A stretch of 64,000 nucleotides of DNA from Eremomyces bilateralis CBS 781.70 (lineage: Eukaryota; Ascomycota; Dothideomycetes; Eremomycetales; Eremomycetaceae), in assembly GCF_010015585.1 (NCBI RefSeq), contig NW_022985069.1, positions 1,469,846 through 1,533,845 on the forward strand. The letters run 5' to 3'. The notes below the pieces were generated by a model. That model saw only the letters and a list, made by a program, of their open reading frames with translations. It made no database searches and had not been told where the DNA came from. Position 1 is the first letter of the stretch. Each line of letters starts with the position of its first letter. Shown here piece after piece: positions 1 through 9,980 of this stretch. The position numbers and the translations under genes are program-made.

Positions 1-194
1 CCCGTCTAGATGCCGCCTCAGCCCCAAAACGCAAGAAGAAGGTTCGGATAGATCCCAATGTTAAGTTCGCACAGATTAAAGAGATCAAAGTAGCGCAAGA
101 GGCTGTACGGCTTCTGGAGGCAAATACTATACTAGAACAGAGTATTCCCGTGGCTGAAACTATACCAGACGCTCCCCAAGATGCTGTACAATAG
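1..194 (+). mobile_element. 3' end of a pogo/Fot1-like DNA transposon transposase (cut by window edge)
   Basis: An open frame enters from the window edge (first full codon at base 3) and ends at TAG 192-194. It encodes a 63-residue tail with a basic KRKKKVRIDPN stretch followed by a Phe-Ala-x-Ile-x-x-Ile motif and a helical acidic end. This matches what I know of the C-terminal tails of fungal pogo/Fot1 DDE transposases, just after the catalytic domain. The DDE residues lie outside the window, so the family call rests on the tail alone. I could not locate a terminal inverted repeat to define the element's end. It could be intact or truncated upstream; the visible piece has no internal stop. 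Confidence 0.55.
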
Positions 195-1121
195 TCCTAT
201 GGTTTGAATTTTCAATATAATTACGTGGTGGTAGAGATGTCACGGTTTTCATGATGGTGGCTAAGATGGTGATACTGGCCAAGTAGGTGGTTGGCCAACA
301 GGCAGGGGTTCGAACTTAATTCCTAATAATTACCACTTCATCTCTTCCTTTGACTTCGCTGCATGGGATGAAATTGAATGAATGATAAAGCTGAGATCTC
401 GATCGTATGAAACTCTTAGTACAGTTACGCCCTTTTTACACATTCGATTTGCCTGTGAATTCCTCTTGACGTTAACACATCGGCCCCGTTGGATTGAGGG
501 TACTCTACGGTATCAAACTTAATCATCGTATGGACCTCCAACCAGGAATGCCGGATTTTCAAATCCTACTAATGGAAAATGGATGAATATCTATCTCTTT
601 AGCAAAGGGCTGGTTAGTGTTTGCTATAGGATCCCCAGCTAGAGTCCGAGTTTGTTGTGCTCCAGATCCTCTAGGACTTCAAATAATTGCTCTACGGTTC
701 CATTCTCAGGAATATAATAACATAAGTAGGAATATGTGAGATTACAGGAATAGGAAGAACTTGGTGCCTACCACATGCATTACATACTATATCTTATTTG
801 ATTATCGACTCTCAATCATGCCCCTTTCTCACATTTCTCTTTTCTTATCTCTCAATCTTCTGCTCGGGGGCAACATTCACCTCTTCACTCAACTATGCCT
901 TTTCCACTTCTTTGTTTACTTTCATATTACCATAATAACAACATCCTTTCTGCACCCTCTGTGCATGCTCGCTTCTTTACCTCAGCTCCGCTTCCGTTTT
1001 GGCGTGCTACTCTATATACCGTTACCTTTTGGATGTTCTCTAGCATGTGAACCAACCTATATTTACACGTTCCTTCCTTCAGAATAACAAATTTTGTCTC
1101 CAAACCCCATTGAAGCTAAGA
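195..1121. other. Non-coding stretch downstream of the transposase tail
   Basis: There is no supported gene. Bases 195-330 probably still belong to the 3' part of the transposon. They include a perfect 10-bp palindrome (GTTGGCCAAC, 290-299) and motifs resembling Pol III A and B boxes, listed separately. Bases 330-1121 are AT-rich with short random open frames and no recognisable protein similarity. Confidence 0.4.
258..317 (+). other. tRNA-like Pol III A-box and B-box motifs (weak)
   Basis: TGGCTAAGATGG at 258-269 fits the A-box consensus TRGCNNARYNGG with one mismatch. GGTTCGAACTT at 307-317 fits the B-box GGTTCGANNCC except for the last two bases. The 37-nt gap between them is normal for a tRNA or a tRNA-derived SINE head. 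No proper acceptor stem or T-stem can be folded, so this is not called a tRNA gene. It may be a decayed tRNA-derived element or coincidence. Confidence 0.2.
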
Positions 1122-2990
1122 ATGGCGTTTAACAGACCCGGATGCAGCCTTTGCGGGTATGGTATCGTCGACGAGAAAGGTGGTAGACCAGGGTCGACTA
1201 CAGCTCGTGCGGTATGCATAAACGGAGACGAGTGGGATAATGCCCATTTATCCGGAATAGGGACTGTGGACGAGCTCAGTGGCGCCATTTTACCGAGGAA
1301 TCCTTGGGATCGAGCGAGAACTACAGATGACATAGACTTCGACTCGATCCTCTACTCAGGAATGAAACCCGAATTTATCGACAACGGTGAAGGAGGTACC
1401 AATCTAGAATCACCGAGAGTTGGCCAAAAGAGCTGGGATACTTGTTCCATGCTTGTTGCTGGACGACTCTGGAAATTATTTATTCATCCTATCACAAGTC
1501 AATGTCCGGACCTTCTTGTGGATTTTCAGTTCGTTTCCTGTTGAGCTTCGGGCTATAAATTGGGAGCATGACTATGGAAAGGCATACGCACAGGTAAATC
1601 CCACTAGGATGCCCTGGGGATGTCTCATCAAATTTCGCCTCCCACCCAGGGCCGGGTCGGGACCTTCGAGCACCGAATGGCTCACCCCTCTTTTCCTCAA
1701 TTCGACGGAGTCAGACCATAGCTCGGAGTTTCCTGTCTCAAGTAGGGGTGGTGTCAGCGAAAAGGATCCGTTTTCACGCCTCGCTTATGAGCTCAAGGAA
1801 TAAGTGGTCATGCAAATCCCCACTTCCGATGTACGAGGACTCCGATTTGCCTCGAAGGCAATGGCAGCTGTACCACGTTCCGGGCGCTCTGGAAGTCTCG
1901 ATTTGCTCATGGCCATGAATTTGATTTTCTCATTGACCTGAGCATGCTTCGTTCGGAAACCCAACCTCCAGAGCGGTTCATCCAGATTGGAGGTTTATCT
2001 ACACGAATATGAAGGCTATAGGCGGACGTCAAACCCCGGCATAGTTTGTTAGCCTTCGGCAATGGGACATGTGGATTATTCGACCTCTAGCACATGTTAT
2101 CGTTCAATTGGCCGGCCTTAAACCACAAGGACAACCGCCGCGAACATATTGGGGACTGACCGTTAAAGATGTCGAGAATGTCGTAGAGCAAGTCGGCGCC
2201 TTAATTGAAGGGCAAGCGGCCTTCTTTAGGAGGCGAATCTTCCTCAGACCGAGTCATATTGCCTGAGTCAATGCCTTCGTCCTGCCACACCACAACACGA
2301 GATTCATTACCTGCCTAAGGTTCTACTATACAGACGACGAGTCGGTCGATCTGGGCTACATCATCCCCAGAAGTCAGGTATCGTTCAACCTCAACCCGTG
2401 TGGGACAAGCCAGAAGAACACACTCCGTGGCTTTACCGTTGCGAAGGGCGCTCAAGGAAATTTGTGCTCAAACCAATCCTTCGAAACCTTCACACTATTT
2501 CACACTGGGCTGGAAATCCGACTGGCTTGGAGCAACAGTGGTTGGAGTGGGACGAAACGAATCAGCTACCGCTATCGGCTCAATTCTATGTAACCTGGGT
2601 GATACCTACATCACAGCATAGACTATCGGTGTATTTAGGGGCTACGAATGATCTCTTTGGCCATTCCTTCCGAGCTGGCGATTTCTTGAGCTGATCTCTG
2701 ATCGGCCACATGGACAATGTTACTACCACTACCCCTTTCGCAGGGGAGTTAAAACGTAGAGAACTTGATGGAACTTGATGTGGTCTCAACATCTTGCCTA
2801 GAAGGCAACACGGGACAAAAATCAATTTCTTTGGGAAGAATACAGAACAGCGGTGTTACGTGGCTACGTGCTGTACTGCTAGGGCTTCGAACATCTCCTA
2901 CATGGAATGGTGGTCGAGACTCATCCGCGCCCGTGGAAGTCCTCTACTTGCGATGGGATTCCTAACTGCAGTTCGCAGTATATCATGTTT
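1122..2990 (+). pseudogene. Degraded F-box-like accessory gene
   Basis: Pieces of one protein type appear in order but in different frames. The N-terminus from ATG 1122 has a CSLCGYGIVDE cysteine pair and an LSGIG motif. Then come an INWEHDYG motif (about 1555-1575), DPFSRLAYEL followed by IPTSDVRGLRFASKAMA (about 1770-1875), KSRFAHGHEFDFLIDL (about 1890-1940), RPLAH (about 2085), and further down WAGNPTG and related strings (about 2510-2540). From memory, this order is that of a large family of fungal F-box-like proteins with an N-terminal CxxC motif. A stop (1801-1803) falls inside the F-box-like helix and the frame changes at least twice more, at about 1880 and 1960. I see no intron set that repairs this. 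The 3' limit is uncertain and may reach 4.2 kb. It is most likely a decayed host gene, not a transposon. Confidence 0.55.
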
Positions 2991-4848
2991 GATGGTTAGA
3001 CGCGCTTGGCCGGGAAATAGTTCAACGATATTGAACGTGAGCAATACAAAATGAACTAGGGACCGTCCCTAAGACCCCCCGTTAAGGCGTTTCCGGGCCA
3101 TGAAAAGACCAAATTGACTCATAGGATGTATCTCCGGATTTAGCATGTTCGCCTGAGCGACTCCTCAAAAGTGTATGCTGCAAAGCCAACTGACCGACCA
3201 GTCAACCCTCCACGCAGGTCCCCAGACGACATGTCAGACGTTGGGTGAGCGCCACCAATTAATGACCGGAATCGATGACTAGACCGAACCAAGCGTGCAG
3301 TAAGCCTATACAATTGCAAGGACGATCGGTTCCCCAGATATCAAAGGCGACGTTTCCGGTGAGACAAACTGCCCCCCAGGCATAGATGTCGGCGCTCTCC
3401 GCTTCAAACGAATGGCAGGGCAGCGAATGACGTTCTTGCAACAGCGTGGGAGGGACACGACCTTGTCTTCTTGCTCAACCGAGGGGAGAACACACCCGCA
3501 AGCCGGATGCATCGTAGACGATCGAATACATATAGGAATTATGAATTTCAGACCCTGGCCTACCCAAAGCCTTGTGCAACGCTGCCCGGGGATGCGGATC
3601 CGCCTTTGAAAATGTAGCAATATTTTAACATCACACCTTGAGGAAACCGAAATGCTCCCCAGAGCTTGTCGCACTGCATTTGGGCGCAACGTGGTATGAT
3701 TAGAGGCTTTGTTGGCCGCCTGCTGGGGCACGAGAAAAGCTGAATGAAGCCCATTCGCAGGCCACTACATACTGAACGGGTTTACTGGGAGGTTGACGCG
3801 TCAACGGAATTGGGACTCCGCGTTGGATCGACTTGTGTACAGGTCGGACGTTATAGGATAGGTCGGACCAAGGGACTTGGAAGAAGGAATATCCATCGAA
3901 CATCCTCGGATCTCAGAAGGTTGGTGATGAGGTGCAGCTGACGGCATGTTAAAAAGCGATTCCACATGGCCGAAGAACGGGAGGCTGACTGGCCACCACC
4001 TGCCTGCCTGGAGATGGATGAATTCACAGCATGGAAGACCGCGTGGGTTGATCAAGTATGCCTTGTCCTAATGGATGTGTTTCCAATGACAAACCGACCA
4101 TCCGGGCTTCGGATCCATCCTCTACACGTGGGCGTTGAAGCAATTTCGGTTCATGAATCTCGTTTCCGAATATGACCGCCCTGAACTTGAATAGCGCCCA
4201 GGGCGGGTTCCAGAAGACTATTCGCAAGGAGAGTGGGGGTTCTTAGGGTTTTATCGGTTTAACCACTTTGCATAGCCTCCCGGTGAGCGGCCTACCTGCC
4301 ACTCCGGCATCTGAAGTCGATCTACAACACGAGGATCCCGCTACGATGTGCTAAAGCCTAAAGGAAACGGCCAAAGTCCCGACGGCTGGCTTATCAGAGG
4401 GGACAAGTGGATGGATTGGAAATCTTGAATGTGGTTTACCTATTCAAACGACGAATGAGGCCGCGGCCTGTAGGAAGGCATCGAGAATGGATGTGCTGCC
4501 TTTCTTGCCCGGCGCCCTGAACGATCCTCAGCCTTGTAGGATGGTGACGCGAGCTCGAGGTATATCATCCTCTGTGCTGCCATCCATTTTCGGTCCGGGT
4601 TTGTTCTAAGGTTTACTTCTCTCATATACTCAAGGTGTCTTCATATTACTTTTCGCTCAGCCTACGCTATTCATTTCATCATATTACTTCAAGCTTTATC
4701 TGTCCTACATTCCTCTTTCAGATCAGCCTAGTACTCACTTCGGTGGTATCCCCGTTCCCGCTCCACCTCTTCTTGTCTTCCGTAGAGTGTTTTGAAAGCC
4801 TCTTGTCAAGTACGTGGTTAGCTTTGGAGCATTGTGGTAGTCGTTGAC
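2991..4848. other. Unassigned stretch between F-box-like pseudogene and regulator A
   Basis: The open frames are short and mutually inconsistent. The left part may contain the eroded 3' end of the F-box-like gene. On the minus strand, 3259-3441 reads ESADIYAWGAVCL, faintly like a kinase subdomain IX, but no neighbouring kinase motifs support it. Bases 4620-4848 are CT-rich and look like the promoter and 5' leader of the downstream regulator gene. Confidence 0.35.
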
Positions 4849-7124
4849 ATGTTAAGCTCCGAGCCTCGAATGGACTACTATGGCGTTTGGCTAGACGAAA
4901 CCATAAGCCCTTTTGGGCCGAGTCCTTCCTTAACCGCAATATCCGATGGTGGTACAGGACTGAACGATGGAGACATGCCTCTTGAGGCCCTGTTCGAGTA
5001 CAGCCTCGATCCCAACGACGGGGGAAACTTCACAGGCGATGGCCCACTCATGTATCGCAATGAGACCCCTCCCGAATCCATTGCCGGGTCCTTTTTCTCG
5101 CAGGATCTGGAGTTTCCCCGTCTTGACACGGCGGCCCATTCGAAACCGATTGACATCCCCATGTCAGCACCTAACGGGCAGATCATGGTGCCCAAACACT
5201 GGGGGTCGGCAAAGGTGGACGCGGAGCTTCAGAAGTTCCCGACTTGGGATCCGGAATATCAACCAGGGGAAAACTTCTTCGACCAGGAGACGGAACTAGA
5301 CAACTTGTCGGTAGTAGAACGACCGGCTACCGATTCTGTGAATGTACAATTTCAGTACGCACAAGAGCAGTTCGACATTCCACAATCGGCCCATCTTTCG
5401 GGCAACTTCAGTTTGTTGACGAGCTTGTTCCAGCACGGCCAGCCGATTCCGATAGCACCGCCCAAGGCGGCTCCGGCACCGCCCGTCTTGAACACACTAC
5501 CCAAGCCTGTCAACTTGCTCGCTCGGAAGGGCAGTGAGAAGGGAAAGTACGCCGAGAAATCAAGGGTGACCAAACAGAGGTCCCGAGCAAGCAGCTTCAA
5601 CGGTTCCAACGGCAACAATGTTACAAGCAACAACTTCATGTTGTATGGGCATATGGAAGGCAGTGAGCACCTCCGGTTTATTGAGGGCTCCAATATGAAG
5701 AAACCCAAGGGCCGAAAGAATGCGTTGACCCCCGATCAGCGCCGTGATGCTGCCCTGGTACGTGAAATGGGAGCCTGCCAGTCATGCAAAGACAGAAAAT
5801 GCAAGGTAGGCTGAACTAGAAGCTCTCCCTTTGCTTCTCGTACTGACAGACGGCTCCAAGTGCGACCAAACCGTTCCTTGTCAAGCCTGCATACGCCATT
5901 ACAAGACGCAGCTGATCTATAAACCATGCCGTGGGTTTATGTTGAACAGCCTTGTGGCCACCTTGATCTGCGCCGAGACATTCCCAACAAGTCGGTCGTT
6001 GGATCGATTCCTTGGGAAAGACCAATACTGGGTCTGCAAAGAACAACAGCGTATGCGGTTCAGTTTCGGGTTCGGTGAATCCTTCACACGCAACGTCAGA
6101 ATCGTGGTACCACGCAATCGGAGCCAGCTCAACCATGAGCACGTGGTCTATCCATGGCCGCCGAAGAAGGATGGCACGGCGACGAAGACGCACGTCAATC
6201 ACAAGGTCCTTCCAGTCGTCCTCGCGAGGACGGATGACCTTTTTGAAATGCTCGATCGGTACTTGGAGAGGCTCGTGGAGGACCCGGAGAACTTCCGGAG
6301 CTTCCCCGTGTATGCCTCGCAACTCGGCGTCCTTCGGCAGATTTATATGTTCAAGCGACGGTCCCAGAGGGTAAGTGGAGCAGTAAGTATTCCATTGCAG
6401 CAGGGACTGACAAGCGAATAAGCCCGAAGCCGATATGCTCAAGCAAGCCCTCAAGGCGCTCGTCCTGGTCCACACTGCTGGCAACATCAAAGTGGATGTT
6501 GAAGACCCAGGGGTCAAGCCGATCATGGCGATGCATAGGGTCACAGATACCACACGTGTCATGCCATGCTTTGTCCGGGGTCAGCTCGGCGTGGTCATGC
6601 CTCAGCTTGCAAAGCGCTTGATGGATACCACGCTCAAGAAAATGGAGCCGCATCTCTACAGCCGGGACTGCGAGGAATGGCCCCTTGTTCTTGCAACGTT
6701 CATGGTGCTTCTGATGACAATCGAGAGCATTCAGTACCATGCGGCTAAGGAAGCGTACCACGCGCTCTTTGATCGCATTTCCGCCGATCCCGGGGCCCCA
6801 GCCTTCAGTGCGCATACTGGACCGCACAGCAGCAAGATCGATGACAAAACCGCGGTCTGCCTTTTGGAGCAATACAGCAAATGCTTCCAAAAGTGCCACA
6901 AGAAGCTGACCATGACCGCACCGAAGACCCTGGCTTCTCCGTCTTCAGTCGGATCCAGAGCTGACCAAGAAGCATGTGATCGGTTCATTGACGACCTGCG
7001 AAGCACGATTGAGCGGTGCAACCCGTACCTAGAGCAACGCTGTGAGTTGAAGGTGGACAGGGCCGACAATATGTCCTTTTTCTTTGATCGTTTGGTGGCG
7101 AAGCTGTTGCTTCTCAAGTTCTAA
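4849..7124 (+). CDS. Atypical Zn(II)2Cys6 transcription factor A
   Basis: Three exons, 4849-5805, 5861-6370 and 6423-7124, give 722 residues; introns are 55 and 52 nt and both are phase 0. The cluster motif straddles intron 1: C310-x2-C313-x6-C320-x5-C326-x2-C329-x12-C342. The order fits fungal binuclear zinc clusters, but the last spacing is longer than the usual 6-8. About 300 acidic, Ser/Pro/Asn-rich residues precede the cluster, with a basic run (KGRKNA) just before it. The C-terminal 230 residues are helical and carry a VMPCFVRGQ...W...LLMTIE module shared with regulator B at 17287. ATG 4849 is the first ATG of the frame; ATG 4885 is an alternative. It is presumably a nuclear DNA-binding regulator; its targets cannot be read from the sequence. 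An alternative donor at 6383 would add four codons. Confidence 0.8.
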
Positions 7125-7468
7125 AGGCTGAAGACTCTGAGCGGGCTGGGCGGTTGTATTTTGGACTTTTCCTGGCGCCGGCAGCTCCTTTGTTTCTACG
7201 GAATGTATAACACGGGCTTTTTCTCGAGGTAGTTGTGGGTTTGCTATAAGTCATTGTGTATTATCAGGTAGTGTTTGAGTATGGGGTATTTGCGTTGACA
7301 GTCTGATGGCCTCGACGAATTGCGGTTTTAAGCACGGCGTTGGGGAATAATTTCGGTCGTGCTTAGTTTCTTTGGCTGTACATATTAGCTTGAGCTGCCA
7401 TATATCAATATCCAATTATCGGTTCCGTCTTCTTGCTGGGCGACTTTGCTCATAAAAAGACATGCAGC
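7125..7468. other. 3'-3' intergenic region between regulator A and Coq10
   Basis: This is a 344-bp convergent intergenic gap. It is T/G-rich and probably holds the 3' UTRs and poly(A) sites of both flanking genes. No coding or RNA gene was seen. Confidence 0.5.
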
Positions 7469-8188
7469 TTATGACGAGTCACCCAAGAGCGTATCGACTC
7501 TTTCCTGGAATGCGTCGATCATGACACTTGCAACTTTTGGTATTACCGGCAGCGACATTGCCGTGTACAGAGGGTTGTTGAACGCGAACTCAATGCTCAA
7601 TGTCACCAGCGTCCGATCCATCCCTCTTTGTGATGACCTGACAATGCCTTCTTTCAACCCTTGAGTGACTTCCGACCGATTCTGCAGAGCCTCCACTGTC
7701 CACCTGGTTGATAATAGCCGGAATATCGAGTTCCCATTCGTCTCATCTGCATCGTGCCCATCCTTAAGATGATGCGCAATCTCCTCCGGTTTTAGTCTGC
7801 TCTGTGACATTCCGGCCACCGCCTCGACAACCGATCCCGGAGCACAATATACCCGGCTGGTGAAGCTCTCTTCCACCGCACCCCATCCTACCACGAGAGT
7901 CGCTTCGGACGGCCACTGCTTTCCAGAGATCGCGTCGGGGGCAGACAAGCGCGTCACGACGGAGGATTTGCAGTAAGGCACGAACTTAGAGTAGCGAGAG
8001 ACATCGGCTACTATGTTATAGATATCGTTCGGAGGATAAGGCAGTGTACGGGACTCATGGACGCGTTGAGGCGGTGGAGCGAAGGCGGAGTTGAGGAATG
8101 TTCGGTGACAAGGCGGTTTGGTGAGGAAAGCCGCCAATTGTAAGGACGGACGGGAAAGAGGGATCGGAAAGGATCGACATGATGGCAT
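7469..8188 (-). CDS. coq10: Coenzyme Q-binding protein Coq10, mitochondrial
   Basis: A single exon of 239 residues runs from ATG at 8188 to the stop at 7469. The first 40 residues are Ser/Arg/Pro-rich with few acidic residues, like a mitochondrial presequence. The rest is a START/polyketide-cyclase-like domain with the Coq10 hallmark SRYSKFVPYC near residue 65, an EATLVVGWGAVEE strand, an STRWTVE strand and the C-terminal long helix ending in ERVDTLLG. Yeast Coq10 (about 207 residues) binds CoQ in the inner membrane and supports respiration and CoQ synthesis; that role is inferred from the family. The gene is head-to-head with the Trm140-type gene across 274 bp. It has no introns and no sign of decay. 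Confidence 0.9.
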   Translation of the reverse strand: MPSCRSFPIPLSRPSLQLAAFLTKPPCHRTFLNSAFAPPPQRVHESRTLPYPPNDIYNIVADVSRYSKFVPYCKSSVVTRLSAPDAISGKQWPSEATLVVGWGAVEESFTSRVYCAPGSVVEAVAGMSQSRLKPEEIAHHLKDGHDADETNGNSIFRLLSTRWTVEALQNRSEVTQGLKEGIVRSSQRGMDRTLVTLSIEFAFNNPLYTAMSLPVIPKVASVMIDAFQERVDTLLGDSS

Positions 8189-8462
8189 TGCTCTCTAGCC
8201 ACCCCCTATGGGCGTGAAACCCTTCGAAAGGATACGAAGAAAGAATATTGGTCCTGGCAGCAATTATTGTCAACTGGATAAAGTCCAGAACGAACCAGAC
8301 AACTTGATATTCCTTCTCACCCTTGCAAGTTGCAACCCTAGGACCCACATATTGATAAATTTCTTATCGATAAGCCGACAGTTTTGGATTTCCACTTCTT
8401 CAAGATTTCACGATCGTCCCATAACCCGTTGTTCATAACACCCTGCTTACAGATATTACGAG
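8189..8462. promoter_or_regulatory. Shared Coq10/Trm140 promoter with GATA-type palindrome
   Basis: A 274-bp gap separates two divergent start codons, so both promoters and leaders must lie here. It contains a 12-bp perfect palindrome CTTATCGATAAG at 8363-8374, which gives two back-to-back GATA-factor sites (HGATAR). A third site, TGATAA, is at 8353-8358. Two TTGCAA copies one base apart lie at 8323-8335. Motif matches are seen; factor binding is inference. Confidence 0.45.
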
Positions 8463-9803
8463 ATGGACGAGATTAGAGAGGGCGAAATGGCTGAAGCCCA
8501 ATCGGCTACGCAGAAACGCCAGCAGCTTTCCAAGGGCATGGAACACCTCCGCAGCGTTGTCACCGTCGACGACCTCGCCGAGTCAGCCCCAAACACCGTT
8601 GCCGAGACCGATAAAGCATCGACAGCTTTTGAACCGGTCCGGGTACTGCCTCATCGCTCTCACGACCCCGGAAACAATCTCAAGCGCAGCGATCCCTTCC
8701 AATTCGGGTCACGATACCTCGAGCAAGGGGACAACATCTTCGAGTTTAATGCCTGGGACCACGTAGAGACGGACGATGCGTATAAAGAGTTTATGGAATC
8801 ACAATATGCGAAGCAGCGGGAGTCGCCTGTTTCAGAGGCGGATAAAAGTACTTGATACCGCGACAGCGATGTCGATGGAGGTATACCTCCACATCGTGTA
8901 TGATTCCAGACTGACATGATGGTAGTCAAGTACAATTCCGCGCCGGAGACGTGGTGGGATAAGTTCTACGCTGTAAACACGTCCAATTTCTTCAAGAACC
9001 GAAACTGGTTGTTCCAGGAGTTTCCGGTGCTTAAGGAAGTTACTCAACCGACTGCGGGTGAGAAGGTGCTGCTCGAAGTGGGAGCAGGAGCAGGAAATAC
9101 GGCCTATCCGATATTGGCAAATAACGAAAATCCGACCCTGAGAATCCACGCGTGCGATTTCTCCAAGAAAGCTGTGGAAGTGATTCGAAGCAACGAGGCG
9201 TACGATGGCAAGATGGTTCGAGCCGACGTCTGGGACGTTGCCGGTACTGGCGACGCGTCCTTACCGCCTGGCATTGAAGCGGGGACCGTGGATGTAATTC
9301 TAATGATTTTCATCTTCAGCGCGTTGTCTCCAGACCAGTGGGCGCAGGCGGTTCGAAATATATGGACGTTGCTGAAGCCTGGCGGCGAGGTCTTCTTCCG
9401 GGATTATGGCCGTGGGGACCTAGCCCAGGTGAGGTTCAGGAAGGGGCGGTATATGGGGGAGAATTTCTACGTGAGAGGAGACGGGACGAGGGTCTATTTC
9501 ATGGCTAAGGAGGAGCTGGAGAGTATCTGGAGCGGTGATGAAGAGTTTTGGAGTCAGAACAGGCAAAACTGGAGGAAAAGTCAGGCATGTCAAGAGGATG
9601 ACGGTGAAAAGGACATTAGCACAGAGCACGGGGAAGAAGCAAAAGAGAGGTCGGAGAAGAAAGATCAGGAGACAATGGAGGCAATGCCTAAATTTGATGT
9701 GCTTGAGGTCGGTGTCGACAATCGGATGCTGGTCAATCGGCAGCGAAAGCTCAAAATGTTCCGCTGTTGGCTTCAAGCACGCTTTCGCAAACCGAAAGAA
9801 TGA
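8463..9803 (+). CDS. trm140: tRNA(N3-cytidine) methyltransferase, Trm140/METTL2-6-8 family
   Basis: Two exons (8463-8847 and 8926-9803, intron 78 nt, phase 1) encode 420 residues. The N-terminal part holds FGSRYLEQGDNIFEFNAWDHV, a family signature. Exon 2 opens with YNSAPETWWDKFY and FFKNRNWLFQEFP, followed by SAM motif I (LEVGAGAGN, about residues 178-186), a HACDFS motif II and a FFRDYGRGD block that is diagnostic of METTL2/6/8 enzymes. The enzyme makes m3C32 in tRNA anticodon loops of Thr and/or Ser isoacceptors using SAM. Which isoacceptors this copy serves cannot be told. The C-terminal 80 residues include a charged Lys/Glu insert before the conserved VDNRMLVNRQRKLKM end. The intron branch CTGAC and acceptor at 8925 restore the frame exactly. 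Confidence 0.9.
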
Positions 9804-9980
9804 TGACACCTATTTTCTCGGATTTGGGCAACCGCTCATGGCTCAATCAACCTTATGTCTACAATTGTCCATATTGCGGTGACAATATGGCCTGACATAC
9901 TCTCCGTTTATTGCATTGCTGCATCATCATGCCTCATCAAAGATCGGGAAATGGCCACGGAACAAGAGCAACTTTGCCAT

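Noticed and set aside
3259-3441. Minus-strand ESADIYAWGAVCL string resembling a kinase subdomain
   Set aside because: No HRD, DFG or APE motif lies nearby in any frame, so a single 13-residue resemblance is not enough.
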